In this document: one piece after another, positions 43,419 to 50,955 of the stretch | How the letters are laid out: each line of letters starts with the position of its first letter | How positions within the stretch are numbered: position 1 is the first letter of the stretch | Source: Bacteroides ihuae | GTDB lineage: Bacteria; Bacteroidota; Bacteroidia; Bacteroidales; Bacteroidaceae | DNA: 64,000 nucleotides | Direction: 5' to 3' | Assembly (NCBI RefSeq): GCF_900104585.1 | Contig: NZ_FNVX01000005.1 | Coordinates: 1,116,001 to 1,180,000 of the forward strand | Notes under the pieces: model-generated | Database searches by the model: none | Told to the model about the DNA's origin: nothing | Seen by the model: only the letters and a program-made list of their open reading frames with translations | Program-made: the position numbers and the translations under genes

Positions 43419-43494
43419 GCCAATTATTTAAAGTTTCCCTGCTAAATTCTTCACATCCTCCGCAGACTTCAGCTCACATCTACAGATTGTAGAA

Positions 43495-43502
43495 CAAAAG
43501 TA
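43495..43502 (-). promoter_or_regulatory. -7 box for the inserted membrane gene
   Basis: TACTTTTG on the minus strand matches TAnnTTTG exactly. No clear -33. It gives a leader of about 70 bases. Confidence 0.5.
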
Positions 43503-43553
43503 AAAATAAACACATAATAATCACTTATATATAGAAATAAATTAAAAAATATT

Positions 43554-45056
43554 CTACTCCTCCTTATTTATATTTTGTTTCTGCGCCTCGATACTTTGCC
43601 ATTCCTCTTGCTCTTCTTTGATTTGTGCAATTTCTTCCTCGATTTGATCTGTAATGCCTGCAAACATAACACCTCTCTTTTGCGACCACACGCCACCCTC
43701 AACGGCTTTCACGGCTGTAGAGACTTTATCATCAACATTATCCAATCGGTAAGGCACGATATCCACATCAATATCAATCGTTTGTGAAGCTTTGTCAAAC
43801 TCATAAGGATTAATGGTACCCAAAGCAGATACAAGGAAGTTCACACGCCTTTGCATGAAGTCTCCTATTACCTCCGCATGGTTCTCAACTTGCAAGTGAG
43901 TGGATAAGAAGACATAGTCAAAAGCTACCCCAGATAACGCATTGCCAGATCCTTTCAATGATTCAAAACTGATCTGAGGAGTATTGGTCATGGAATAGGC
44001 TTTCTCAAACAAGGTTTTTAATTCGAGTTCTATTGTCGTTGGCACTTGATCCCAAGTCAGGTACGAAGCTCCTGCGCCCTCCCCCATCAGTTTTACAATA
44101 CGATCTTTCTTCTTGCCTGTGAATCCTTCCACATCACCAACTAATTGCAGTATAGGGAAGAAATGGTAATCTATGCAATCGGCATAACTGGAAAGCAACT
44201 TCTCCAACCGTACCCGGAAAGTCTTAACCTTGTGGCAATATGTCTCAGGACGGTAAGCATAAAGAACAGGAAGTTTTGGAAATCCATGTTTGAACGACTT
44301 ACCTTCGGGGGTGGACCACGTTTTGTTCAATTCCCACTGATAAACAGAATCCTTTGTTACCGTCATGAACACACTTATTTCTGTATCATCCAAATCTTTC
44401 TTTTTAAACTCACGGGAGATGGCGACTAAATCCCCGTAATCATCAAAGAACGGGTAAAGCTTATCACCCCTGAATGGAGACCACAGCACACTACGAAGCT
44501 TCTTTGTCGGTTTAGCCTTACCCCCGAAAGCAGTCTTCACCTTTGCCCAAAACTTAGTCCAGAAAGAATCATCATCAGTCACATACCAATATTCGGCTAC
44601 CTCCTGCTCGGATAACCAAGAACGCACAACCCTCTTATTCTGGTACTTGATTTTGTTCTTTTGCAACACTGACTTCAAAGCGGCCAATAATCCTTTCTCA
44701 TTATCATCGGAAGGTGCACAATCCATTGATGGCTCGGTACCAACGGTGAAAGCCGTTTGAATATTCACAATATCCTGTTCCAAGGGTATGGTAATACGGT
44801 TTACTTCTTCCGTTTCGTACTTTGCTTCCACCTCATACGTTTTACCCGCCTTCTCATCAAAGATCTTCTTTGCTTCCTCTTTGAGTACCTTGCGATCAGG
44901 ATACTTCTTCTTATCCGTCATTATCTCATGAAGATCAGGGTTCCAGTCTTCCCACAATTTTCTACGGTCGGGAAGCTCTGTCTTTCTCCCTTTCTTGAGG
45001 TATTGAATCTTCTGATCAATATCCTCTAATGCTAATATTTCTTGTAAACTTATCAT
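43554..45056 (-). CDS. Phage portal protein
   Basis: Protein of 500 residues from ATG 45056; an upstream ATG at 45125 would lie deep in the terminase gene. EEVNRITIPLEQDIVNIQTAFTVG, SPFRGDKLYPFFDDYGDLVAISREF and LSGVAFDYVFLSTHLQVENHAEVIGDFMQRRVNFL follow the SPP1 gp6-type portal family. It forms the dodecameric ring for DNA entry. The C-terminal DDKVSTAVKAVEGGVW segment is duplicated at 42578. Confidence 0.85.
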   Translation of the reverse strand: MISLQEILALEDIDQKIQYLKKGRKTELPDRRKLWEDWNPDLHEIMTDKKKYPDRKVLKEEAKKIFDEKAGKTYEVEAKYETEEVNRITIPLEQDIVNIQTAFTVGTEPSMDCAPSDDNEKGLLAALKSVLQKNKIKYQNKRVVRSWLSEQEVAEYWYVTDDDSFWTKFWAKVKTAFGGKAKPTKKLRSVLWSPFRGDKLYPFFDDYGDLVAISREFKKKDLDDTEISVFMTVTKDSVYQWELNKTWSTPEGKSFKHGFPKLPVLYAYRPETYCHKVKTFRVRLEKLLSSYADCIDYHFFPILQLVGDVEGFTGKKKDRIVKLMGEGAGASYLTWDQVPTTIELELKTLFEKAYSMTNTPQISFESLKGSGNALSGVAFDYVFLSTHLQVENHAEVIGDFMQRRVNFLVSALGTINPYEFDKASQTIDIDVDIVPYRLDNVDDKVSTAVKAVEGGVWSQKRGVMFAGITDQIEEEIAQIKEEQEEWQSIEAQKQNINKEE

Positions 45057-45067
45057 AGCCAAATATC

Positions 45068-46348
45068 TTAATGCGTGAATACTCCTGCTAAATCTTTCGG
45101 CTTCAAAATGCGTCCTAATAGGCATCCAAGTACATAGTACCTAATTGAATCGCACAGATGATTATCCTTGTCAACGGGAGTGTTGATATAGTTGCCGTCC
45201 TTATCTTTATCCCAAACGTAATTCCGAAGCTCTTTAATGAGATTATATGACCGTTCTGTGACAAACAGTTCCATGTCTTTGATTTTTTCAATACCTGCAA
45301 TAATAGAACCTTTGCCATCAATGGAACTCTTATCTACTGGATAGATGTTTACGCCTCTGTTCTTTATCTCCTGAATTAAACGAGGATCGGCAGATTCGGA
45401 AAAGACTTTTAATCCCCACGGCCTTAATGTGTTAGCTAAGTCATTGGTAAGCATCCCCGCTTGATAACACAGTTCATCCACGTAAAGAGCGTTATCAATA
45501 ATACCACATCTTACAGTTGCAGAAACGTCATTACTATATCCGAAGTCTTGCCCCAGAGCTATTTTCTTTGCCCATGCCGGGAACTCCTTCACTATGCCCC
45601 ATTTTTTGAATACAGCTCCCTCGGCAACATCCGCCCAACGACCGATAACCGTATGGCCATACTTCTCTGAATTTTCTACCTTCATCCTTTGCACTTCATC
45701 AATAAACTGCGGAGAAAGGTTGTCTACATTATCCAGATAGGTCGTATGAATATGGAGCACATTTGGATGAGTGGAGATTTGAACATCCACACCATCAATG
45801 TTCACAAGCTTATGGGTGTTCTCAATGTAGCGCTTATAGATAAAGTGATTGGAATCCGTCGGGTTCATGATAATAATGATTCGGTTCTGAATTCCTTTCT
45901 GACGAATAGAGAGCATGATCTTTTCAAAGTCCTGCTCGCTTGTCCACTCTTCCGCTTCATCACAGACAAAGGTTGTTATCCCGTGAATAGATTTCAGCTT
46001 TGCCGTCTGGTTCCCAGATGAAGTTTTTATTCCCCGGAACATGATATGACTATTCGTCATCTTGTTGACCACATCCGTCTTAGTGGTGGAAAAATATTTG
46101 TCGGTACCGTCTAGTTGTATCTTCTCCATCATCTCGGGAATGATAGACATGTTAGCGGAAACCATCGTATAACGAGTATAAAGTATCTGATGAACAATCC
46201 TTTCGGTCGGAGTGAGTTCAAAGGTTAGCCTCTCTATGAAGGTGGCTGCATTGAAAGATTTCCCAGATCCTCGTCCCCCAGTGATAAGGATAATAAACTT
46301 CTCCTTATCGGTGTATAACGGATGGTAAATATCTTGAGGACAAATCAT
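45068..46348 (-). CDS. Terminase large subunit
   Basis: ATPase-nuclease of 426 residues. Walker A is GGRGSGKS near residue 25, Walker B VCDEAEEW near residue 132, and the C-terminal nuclease half shows ALGQDFGYSND and the acidic DNHLCDSIRYYV. It follows the PBSX/T4-like terminase family and drives packaging at the portal. It overlaps the preceding terminase small subunit gene by 4 bases. Confidence 0.9.
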   Translation of the reverse strand: MICPQDIYHPLYTDKEKFIILITGGRGSGKSFNAATFIERLTFELTPTERIVHQILYTRYTMVSANMSIIPEMMEKIQLDGTDKYFSTTKTDVVNKMTNSHIMFRGIKTSSGNQTAKLKSIHGITTFVCDEAEEWTSEQDFEKIMLSIRQKGIQNRIIIIMNPTDSNHFIYKRYIENTHKLVNIDGVDVQISTHPNVLHIHTTYLDNVDNLSPQFIDEVQRMKVENSEKYGHTVIGRWADVAEGAVFKKWGIVKEFPAWAKKIALGQDFGYSNDVSATVRCGIIDNALYVDELCYQAGMLTNDLANTLRPWGLKVFSESADPRLIQEIKNRGVNIYPVDKSSIDGKGSIIAGIEKIKDMELFVTERSYNLIKELRNYVWDKDKDGNYINTPVDKDNHLCDSIRYYVLGCLLGRILKPKDLAGVFTH

Positions 46349-46893
46349 TTGCCTACCTCCTTCTTAATCCAAGAATCAATATTAACACCCTGATTGATCT
46401 CTGAGGGAATATCGCTCGCATCTTCATCTTGTTTGCGTTCTACCTTTCTCCACTCTTCATCATGGTGATAAAGCCAAGTAGACATTGCCTGCATATTATA
46501 AGGAAGTTCTTGTTCTGTCTCAGATGTTTGTATATCTTCATCATCTGTATATACACCATCAATGCGAAGCTTCCTCTTCGTGATTGTTTTGCTCTTTATT
46601 TTCTTTCCACCCAAAGCGGCTTTCAAGTATGCACCACGCACAATCGAGTTGATTTTACGACGGGCGTGCGCTAACACTTGCGATATACGCTCTGAACGCT
46701 CTTTATTTTGCTTCTTATTCCATCCCTCATAGTTTCCGTTTTTCATTTTGCAAAATACTCCGGGCGTTAAAGTCTGACCGAACTTGTCGGACAGTCCGTC
46801 TGCTATCTCCGCATCGGTCAATCCTTGAAAAGCGAGAGCGAATAACTCTTCGTAGAACTCGTTACTATTGTAGTCAAACTTTGGTCTTGCCAT
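46345..46893 (-). CDS. Terminase small subunit-like protein
   Basis: Protein of 182 residues with an N-terminal helix-turn-helix-like segment (NEFYEELFALAFQGLTDAEIADGLSDKFGQTLTPGVFCKM) and a charged C-terminus. Size, DNA-binding motif and place directly before the large subunit fit the small terminase that recognises the packaging site. Confidence 0.7.
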   Translation of the reverse strand: MARPKFDYNSNEFYEELFALAFQGLTDAEIADGLSDKFGQTLTPGVFCKMKNGNYEGWNKKQNKERSERISQVLAHARRKINSIVRGAYLKAALGGKKIKSKTITKRKLRIDGVYTDDEDIQTSETEQELPYNMQAMSTWLYHHDEEWRKVERKQDEDASDIPSEINQGVNIDSWIKKEVGK

Positions 46894-46894
46894 C

Positions 46895-47635
46895 TTAATC
46901 TACCCTTTCTATTTGTTCGTCAAACACTTCTCCCTTTATAAACTTATCTTCTGGGTTATAACCGAACCTTTCCATAAAAGCAGATTTCGCTTCGTAGGTA
47001 TCGAAAGAAAGCATAAGGTAAGCATCCATATCGTTCGCTTTCTCTTGGGCTGCCTGCTTAACCTGTTCTTTGACTTCTTTCATGTGAGCTGTCTTCTCGG
47101 CTTTCTCCAACTGCTTAGCTTCTTTTTCAGCTTCTTTCTGTTCGGTGACGGGTGACATCATATCGGTAAGAGCATCAGCCAAAGAATTTTCTTCTTCTGT
47201 CTGGAGAAGATAATCACAACCTATTAGGTTTAAGTCTACATCTGTCAACCCTGCATCTTTGTAGTCTATATCAGGAATTAGCTCACGAAGTTTATTATCA
47301 TCCCATTTTCCTTGGGCATTTGGATTATTTAGGAGAATACAAAGTTCCTTTTCCTGCTTTTCTTCAACGTCTATCACATCTACCCGAATGATATAGTCAT
47401 TGTCGGGAAACTTGTTTAACTCATCCATAACCGTTAAACGTTGGTGCCCACTGACTACTGTCATACCTGTATGCTTGTTGACTACTAACCCGCCAACTAA
47501 TCCGAATTTCTTTATTCCTCGTTTAAGCGTTTTCTTCTCATCATCAGAAAGAGTACGGGGATTGTAATCAGCGAAGTGAATGGCAGAACGTTTAAGCTCT
47601 ACCGATTCTGATTTTATGTATTTACTTAGTTCCAT
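46895..47635 (-). CDS. ParB-like nuclease-domain protein, IbrB-like
   Basis: Protein of 246 residues from ATG 47635 (another ATG at 47647). IHFADYNPRTLSDDEKKTLKRGIKKFGLVGGLVVNKHTGMTVVSGHQRLTVMDEL is a ParB/Srx fold with the GHQRL motif; a Glu/Lys-rich coiled coil follows (180-210). It overlaps the PAPS-reductase-like gene. The pair matches the IbrA/IbrB arrangement known from prophages. It may act in DNA modification or regulation; the target is unknown. Confidence 0.75.
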   Translation of the reverse strand: MELSKYIKSESVELKRSAIHFADYNPRTLSDDEKKTLKRGIKKFGLVGGLVVNKHTGMTVVSGHQRLTVMDELNKFPDNDYIIRVDVIDVEEKQEKELCILLNNPNAQGKWDDNKLRELIPDIDYKDAGLTDVDLNLIGCDYLLQTEEENSLADALTDMMSPVTEQKEAEKEAKQLEKAEKTAHMKEVKEQVKQAAQEKANDMDAYLMLSFDTYEAKSAFMERFGYNPEDKFIKGEVFDEQIERVD

Positions 47636-48290
47636 TATAGTGTTCAAATAATATTCTTCTACTCATTGGAAAGGCCTTGTATATCTTCTCTAAATCTTGT
47701 GGATAATGTGACTCAAGCCATAGAAAACAATCAATATTAAAGCCTACCCCGCCACTAGCATTCTTAGAATACCTTACAGATTCGGGTAGTCCCTTTTGCC
47801 TCATGTAAGCAAGGATATCCCTTTGTGTGAAATCAGCCAAAGGATAGCACATCCCGTTCTTTTCGTATGGGAACTCCATCTTATTCAACATTAAACGTCT
47901 GTTCATTGAATCAGCTTTCTTCATACCCAAAAAGACATAATCAATCCCATATTTCAATTTCATGGACTTAACCACATCAGCGAGTTTCAAAAGCTTCACT
48001 TTCGGATTAGGTACACAGTACATACCAGTTCTTAGTATATAGGTCAAGTTCCAATGTGGTACCTGTACAATTTCTACTTTAGGATATTTAGCCTTAGCCC
48101 ACTTCACCCAGCGTTCGATATGATCCAGTCCGGGGAGAAAATACATGAAGACACATACTATTCTGTCAAATTTGGGATAGATCATATCCAACAACACAAG
48201 ACTATCCTTGCCAAAAGACAAAAACAGCAAAGCCGAACTCGTTTTTTCACGAATTCGGTCAATGCTGCAATATGCATCCTCGATTAGCAT
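47622..48290 (-). CDS. PAPS reductase-like PP-loop ATPase, IbrA-like
   Basis: Protein of 222 residues. Start chosen at ATG 48290, nine bases after a GGAGG site; a GTG lies two codons earlier. The PP-loop is LSFGKDSLVLLD (about 24-35), followed by YFLPGLDHIERWVKWAKAKYP and later YVFLGMKKADSMNRR. No obvious catalytic Cys of true sulfate reductases at the C-terminus, so it likely modifies or senses something else. It overlaps the ParB-like gene. Confidence 0.75.
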   Translation of the reverse strand: MLIEDAYCSIDRIREKTSSALLFLSFGKDSLVLLDMIYPKFDRIVCVFMYFLPGLDHIERWVKWAKAKYPKVEIVQVPHWNLTYILRTGMYCVPNPKVKLLKLADVVKSMKLKYGIDYVFLGMKKADSMNRRLMLNKMEFPYEKNGMCYPLADFTQRDILAYMRQKGLPESVRYSKNASGGVGFNIDCFLWLESHYPQDLEKIYKAFPMSRRILFEHYNGTK

Positions 48291-48295
48291 AGACA

Positions 48296-48433
48296 CTAAC
48301 CTCCAGATAAACCTAAACCCTTACGAACTTCACCGTATTTCTGTCTACGGTTCATAAACTGACCGTTACCACCTGTGAAGCTTCTACGACCTACAACGCC
48401 TTTATTGGCTGTTGCACTTGTACCAACTTTAAT
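48296..48433 (-). CDS. Small conserved-looking phage protein with an unusual start
   Basis: Frame of 45 codons ending RRQKYGEVRKGLGLSGG, rich in Gly, Arg and Lys. Its stop overlaps the next gene region (TAGTG) and carries that gene's GGAGG ribosome site. No ATG, GTG or TTG lies between the upstream TGA (48440-48442) and residue 27; the first usable codon is ATT at 48433. Either a rare AUU start or a truncated gene. Confidence 0.45.
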   Translation of the reverse strand: MKVGTSATANKGVVGRRSFTGGNGQFMNRRQKYGEVRKGLGLSGG

Positions 48434-48460
48434 TCTGACTCAGCTAAATAATTTTATAGA

Positions 48461-48823
48461 TTAAACATTCCTTTCGATTACCTTACCCAAGTCGTAAACG
48501 ACCTGAGCGGCAACATATTCTTCACCTTGGTCTTGATAGGTTATCAGTTCATGGTTTTCATCTTCAAACAACTCTATCTTTGCCCCTGTTACCTCTACGA
48601 TAGCATAAGGTCTCGTGCCTTTGTACTCACCAGTGAGAAACTTGATAGCATCATACTTTCGGGGTTGTAAGACACCATCAACCTCTTTCACATAGCCTTC
48701 TTCATCAAGCTCACAATACTTTTTCTGTGAGTTTGGCCGTATCTCTCTAAACTCTTGCTTCTTCTTACCAGCTAAGATCTCATCAAAGAACTTCTGTTTT
48801 ATTGAAAGCGTTAGGATATTCAT
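48461..48823 (-). CDS. ASCH-domain protein
   Basis: Protein of 120 residues, MNILTLSIKQKFFDEILAGKKKQEFREIRPNSQKKYCEL at the start, then YDAIKFLTGEYKGTRPYAIVEVTGAKIELF. The SIKQKFFDEILAGKKKQEFR segment is the ASCH signature; these PUA-like domains bind RNA or modified nucleosides. It lies between the tRNA genes and the PP-loop gene. Confidence 0.8.
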   Translation of the reverse strand: MNILTLSIKQKFFDEILAGKKKQEFREIRPNSQKKYCELDEEGYVKEVDGVLQPRKYDAIKFLTGEYKGTRPYAIVEVTGAKIELFEDENHELITYQDQGEEYVAAQVVYDLGKVIERNV

Positions 48824-48848
48824 AATCGTGTAAATTAAATTAATGCTG

Positions 48849-48922
48849 CGGACAATATAGGACTCGAACCTACAACCTTTGCGTTAACAGCGCATTGCTC
48901 TTGACCATTGAGCTAATTATCC
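48849..48922 (-). tRNA. tRNA-Asn(GTT)
   Basis: Acceptor GGATAAT/ATTGTCC pairs fully (one G-T), anticodon loop CTGTTAA gives GTT, D arm contains AGCTCAATGGTCAAGAGC, T arm contains GTAGGTTCGAGTCCTAT. CCA is not encoded. Phage-borne, close to the start of the predicted late transcript. Confidence 0.9.
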
Positions 48923-48928
48923 AAGTGT

Positions 48929-48998
48929 TGCGGGAGACGCGTTCGAATCGTCTGCTCTACCAAGTCAAAGTAGCAAGTTACCATATACTCTATCCCGC
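48929..48998 (-). tRNA. Degenerate tRNA-like gene, possible anticodon GAC
   Basis: GCGGGA/TCCCGC form a six-pair acceptor stem with discriminator A. CTACT/GGTAG encloses TTGACTT (anticodon GAC if read as a loop of seven). T loop TTCGAAC has a stem with four pairs. Only 70 bases, with a weak D stem and U at position 37, so it may be a tRNA relic or a tRNA mimic. Confidence 0.45.
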
Positions 48999-49009
48999 TG
49001 ATAATACCT

Positions 49010-49083
49010 CAAAGGTACTAACACGCACTAAGTTAGAGAAATTTTCTAAATTGCTACGTACGACAATAAAGCCATTGTCGTAC
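49010..49083 (-). promoter_or_regulatory. Putative activator-dependent late promoter, copy 3
   Basis: GTACGACAAT-N6-ATTGTCGTAC (49058-49083), perfect 10-bp arms. Minus-strand order: palindrome, 13 bases, AAAATTTC (49038-49045), 20 bases, TACCTTTG (49010-49017), an exact TAnnTTTG. The expected start near 49002 is only a few bases before the tRNA-like gene, so the late transcript would begin with the tRNAs and continue to terminase. Confidence 0.75.
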
Positions 49084-49097
49084 ATTTATCATCAACA

Positions 49098-49337
49098 TTA
49101 ATAGCCTGAACTCTTTAACATGCCTTTAGCTAGAAAATTGATGTAGTTCATAACATCACCATTCATAAAGTCTATCTTTCTAAATGTATTCTCTACTTGC
49201 TTTCTAATGTTTGCAGGCATTGAATAGATAAAGTCGATTAGCATTTGAATCGTTAAGCCGAAATTGCCTTCATTCTCTAATAGGTTTGTTTCTGAACTAA
49301 TATTCTTCTCTTCTAATAATATTTCTAAATACTTCAT
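49098..49337 (-). CDS. Hypothetical protein at the control region
   Basis: Protein of 79 residues, helical, MKYLEILLEEKNISSETNLLENEGNFGLTIQMLIDFI. No family recognised. It is divergent from the helix-turn-helix gene at 49521 and has its own -7 box (TACATTTG, 49386-49393). Its place suggests a small regulator under control of the neighbouring repressor-like protein. Confidence 0.6.
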   Translation of the reverse strand: MKYLEILLEEKNISSETNLLENEGNFGLTIQMLIDFIYSMPANIRKQVENTFRKIDFMNGDVMNYINFLAKGMLKSSGY

Positions 49338-49385
49338 AATCGTATGTCTCTAATTAGTTATACATTTACAGGTCTTTCTTCTATA

Positions 49386-49498
49386 CAAATGTAGTATATA
49401 TATAATACACAACAATACTACAACAGTTAAATAATGTTAGTTAATTATATTACATAGTGTTGTAATATTGTAGTATATCTATTTTACTCCTATATTTG
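49386..49498. promoter_or_regulatory. Divergent promoters with inverted repeats
   Basis: Leftward: TACATTTG (49386-49393) with ATTG 19 bases upstream. Rightward: TATATTTG (49491-49498) with TTGT 19 bases upstream. Between them ATACTACAA (49415-49423) and TTGTAGTAT (49468-49476) are perfect inverted copies, and GTAGTATAT occurs at 49391 and 49470. These are likely operators of the 49521 protein. Confidence 0.6.
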
Positions 49499-49520
49499 CA
49501 TTACACTAAAAATCAGTGAT

Positions 49521-49814
49521 ATGCTAAAATTAGAAGATGCAATGAAAGAGAAAGGCGTAGGTGTTACCGAGTTAGCCGAACGCCTTGGAGTAAATAGACA
49601 AACAGTCTATTACTACATAAAGCAAGGAGATAAAAACCCACTGTCCCAGTTACAGAAAATTGCCTATGCTTTGGGTATATCTGTCCTTGATCTAATTGTA
49701 GAGGAAAAAGAGGAAGGTGTTATCATTTGCCCCAACTGTGGAAAGCGTTTTAAGATGGAAGACTCCCACATCCCTCAACGTGAAAACATACGTGGAAAAG
49801 AATACTATCAATAA
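49521..49814 (+). CDS. XRE-type regulator with a zinc-ribbon-like motif
   Basis: Protein of 97 residues. Residues 1-60 are an XRE helix-turn-helix (MKEKGVGVTELAERLGVNRQTVYYYIKQGDKNPLSQLQKIAYALGIS); residues 74-84 contain CPNCGKRF, half of a zinc ribbon. It probably controls the divergent promoters upstream. It is followed by a nuclease-like gene after 21 bases. It could be a lysogeny regulator or a local repressor of cargo. Confidence 0.8.
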   Translation: MLKLEDAMKEKGVGVTELAERLGVNRQTVYYYIKQGDKNPLSQLQKIAYALGISVLDLIVEEKEEGVIICPNCGKRFKMEDSHIPQRENIRGKEYYQ

Positions 49815-49835
49815 TAATTTTATCAAAATAACAAA

Positions 49836-50435
49836 ATGGAAACAGCAACAAAAAATTCATCCCTAATGCGTGATGACACAAAAGGTTACGATGGTCAAAT
49901 AGAGGCTATCATGGACTACATAATTTCATGGACATTAAGAAGATCACAACAAGAATTTTCCAAGAAAGCCCCTCTTTTATATGAATATTCACGTAATATA
50001 CTTGGTAAGTTACTAGGTATCACAATGGATGATTCAGTATCTATTTCCAATGTAAATGTAAAAAAGCAACATCTAAGAATTGATTTATGGGTAAATGTAA
50101 CTCTATCTGTTAAAGGAATAGACGAGAGACATGCTATCTTGATTGAGAACAAGGCATATAGTTACCCTCATTTGTCAAGAGATGAGGATGGAGAATACAG
50201 ATCTCAATTAGAAGTATATAAAAAGAAATTTGATACAGAATGTGAAGAGGTCAAAATATCGAAAAGACATTATATATTAATCACTTGTCATGAAGATGAA
50301 AAGCATCTAACTTTGCTGAAAAATGAGTGCGAAAACTACAACTTTGAAGTATTATCTTTAACTGATATACAAAGCAATGGCGTTAATGACACTGAGAGTG
50401 ATTTATTTAATGAGTTTTGGCTTAGATATTGGTAA
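49836..50435 (+). CDS. PD-(D/E)XK nuclease superfamily protein
   Basis: Protein of 199 residues. The core RIDLWVNVTLSVKGIDERHAILIENKAYS gives the D...ExK pattern of this fold (Asp in LRIDLWV, Glu-Asn-Lys in IENKAYS), followed by QLEVYKKKF with the conserved Gln-Tyr helix. I recall such proteins as PDDEXK_4 members; some are defence nucleases, others inactive. It is in a two-gene rightward unit with the regulator and ends at a strong terminator. Confidence 0.75.
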   Translation: METATKNSSLMRDDTKGYDGQIEAIMDYIISWTLRRSQQEFSKKAPLLYEYSRNILGKLLGITMDDSVSISNVNVKKQHLRIDLWVNVTLSVKGIDERHAILIENKAYSYPHLSRDEDGEYRSQLEVYKKKFDTECEEVKISKRHYILITCHEDEKHLTLLKNECENYNFEVLSLTDIQSNGVNDTESDLFNEFWLRYW

Positions 50436-50440
50436 TAATA

Positions 50441-50470
50441 AAGCCGGAGCTTCAAACTCCGGCTTTTCTT
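50441..50470 (+). terminator. Terminator after the nuclease-like gene
   Basis: AAGCCGGAG pairs with CTCCGGCTT around CTTCAAA, followed by a T-rich stretch. Confidence 0.85.
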
Positions 50471-50491
50471 TTCGTGCTATGGAAAGCACAT

Positions 50492-50929
50492 TCATAAAAC
50501 TAACCCTTTAACTTTCAATCGACTAACAATTTCGGTGTAAAGGTATTCTATATCCCTACTAAAATCAGCATAGTTTTGATACAAGAACACGACATCAGCG
50601 CAATTGTCGGATATCGTGCTTTTAGAATGGACACCTAGGACTTTGGACATCTCTTCCCGCAATCCACAGGCGGTTTTTCCACCGGCTAATGTACTGGGTG
50701 AAAACAAGTACAAAATGATAAAGATAAATTTCTTCCTTTGTGTTACACTGTCAACATCCGGCGGACAGTTCATTTCGTTTAGCGCTTCAATAAATACCTT
50801 GTAGATTTCGCCAATAATGCTTCTATCTGTCAATATTGGAGTAGCTAAGGCGTTTTCTTCTTCTGAGAGTTCTGACTTTTCGATTCTGATCTTTTTAAGT
50901 CGAATAATTCTATCAAATTTGAGTTCCAT
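50492..50929 (-). CDS. Hypothetical phage protein, possible DNA-binding regulator
   Basis: Protein of 145 residues, MELKFDRIIRLKKIRIEKSELSEEENALATPILTD at the start and GLREEMSKVLGVHSKSTISDNCADVVFLYQNY near the end. The second segment has the spacing of a helix-turn-helix. This protein type recurs in Bacteroides phages near the early/late boundary. It is the best local candidate for the factor that acts on the late palindromes, but no direct evidence shows this. An inverted repeat (ACACGATTA at 50931-50939 and TAATCGTGT at 50969-50977) lies just upstream. Confidence 0.6.
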   Translation of the reverse strand: MELKFDRIIRLKKIRIEKSELSEEENALATPILTDRSIIGEIYKVFIEALNEMNCPPDVDSVTQRKKFIFIILYLFSPSTLAGGKTACGLREEMSKVLGVHSKSTISDNCADVVFLYQNYADFSRDIEYLYTEIVSRLKVKGLVL

Positions 50930-50955
50930 AACACGATTAATTTTAAAATAAATAG

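Noticed and set aside
44027..44040. Half palindrome ATTGTCGT in the portal gene
   Set aside because: No second arm at the required distance; coding sequence.
50588..50611. Possible fifth late palindrome (ACGACATC-N6-ATTGTCGG) with TACCTTTA downstream
   Set aside because: Three mismatches, spacing off by one, and it lies inside the 50492-50929 coding region pointing at converging genes.
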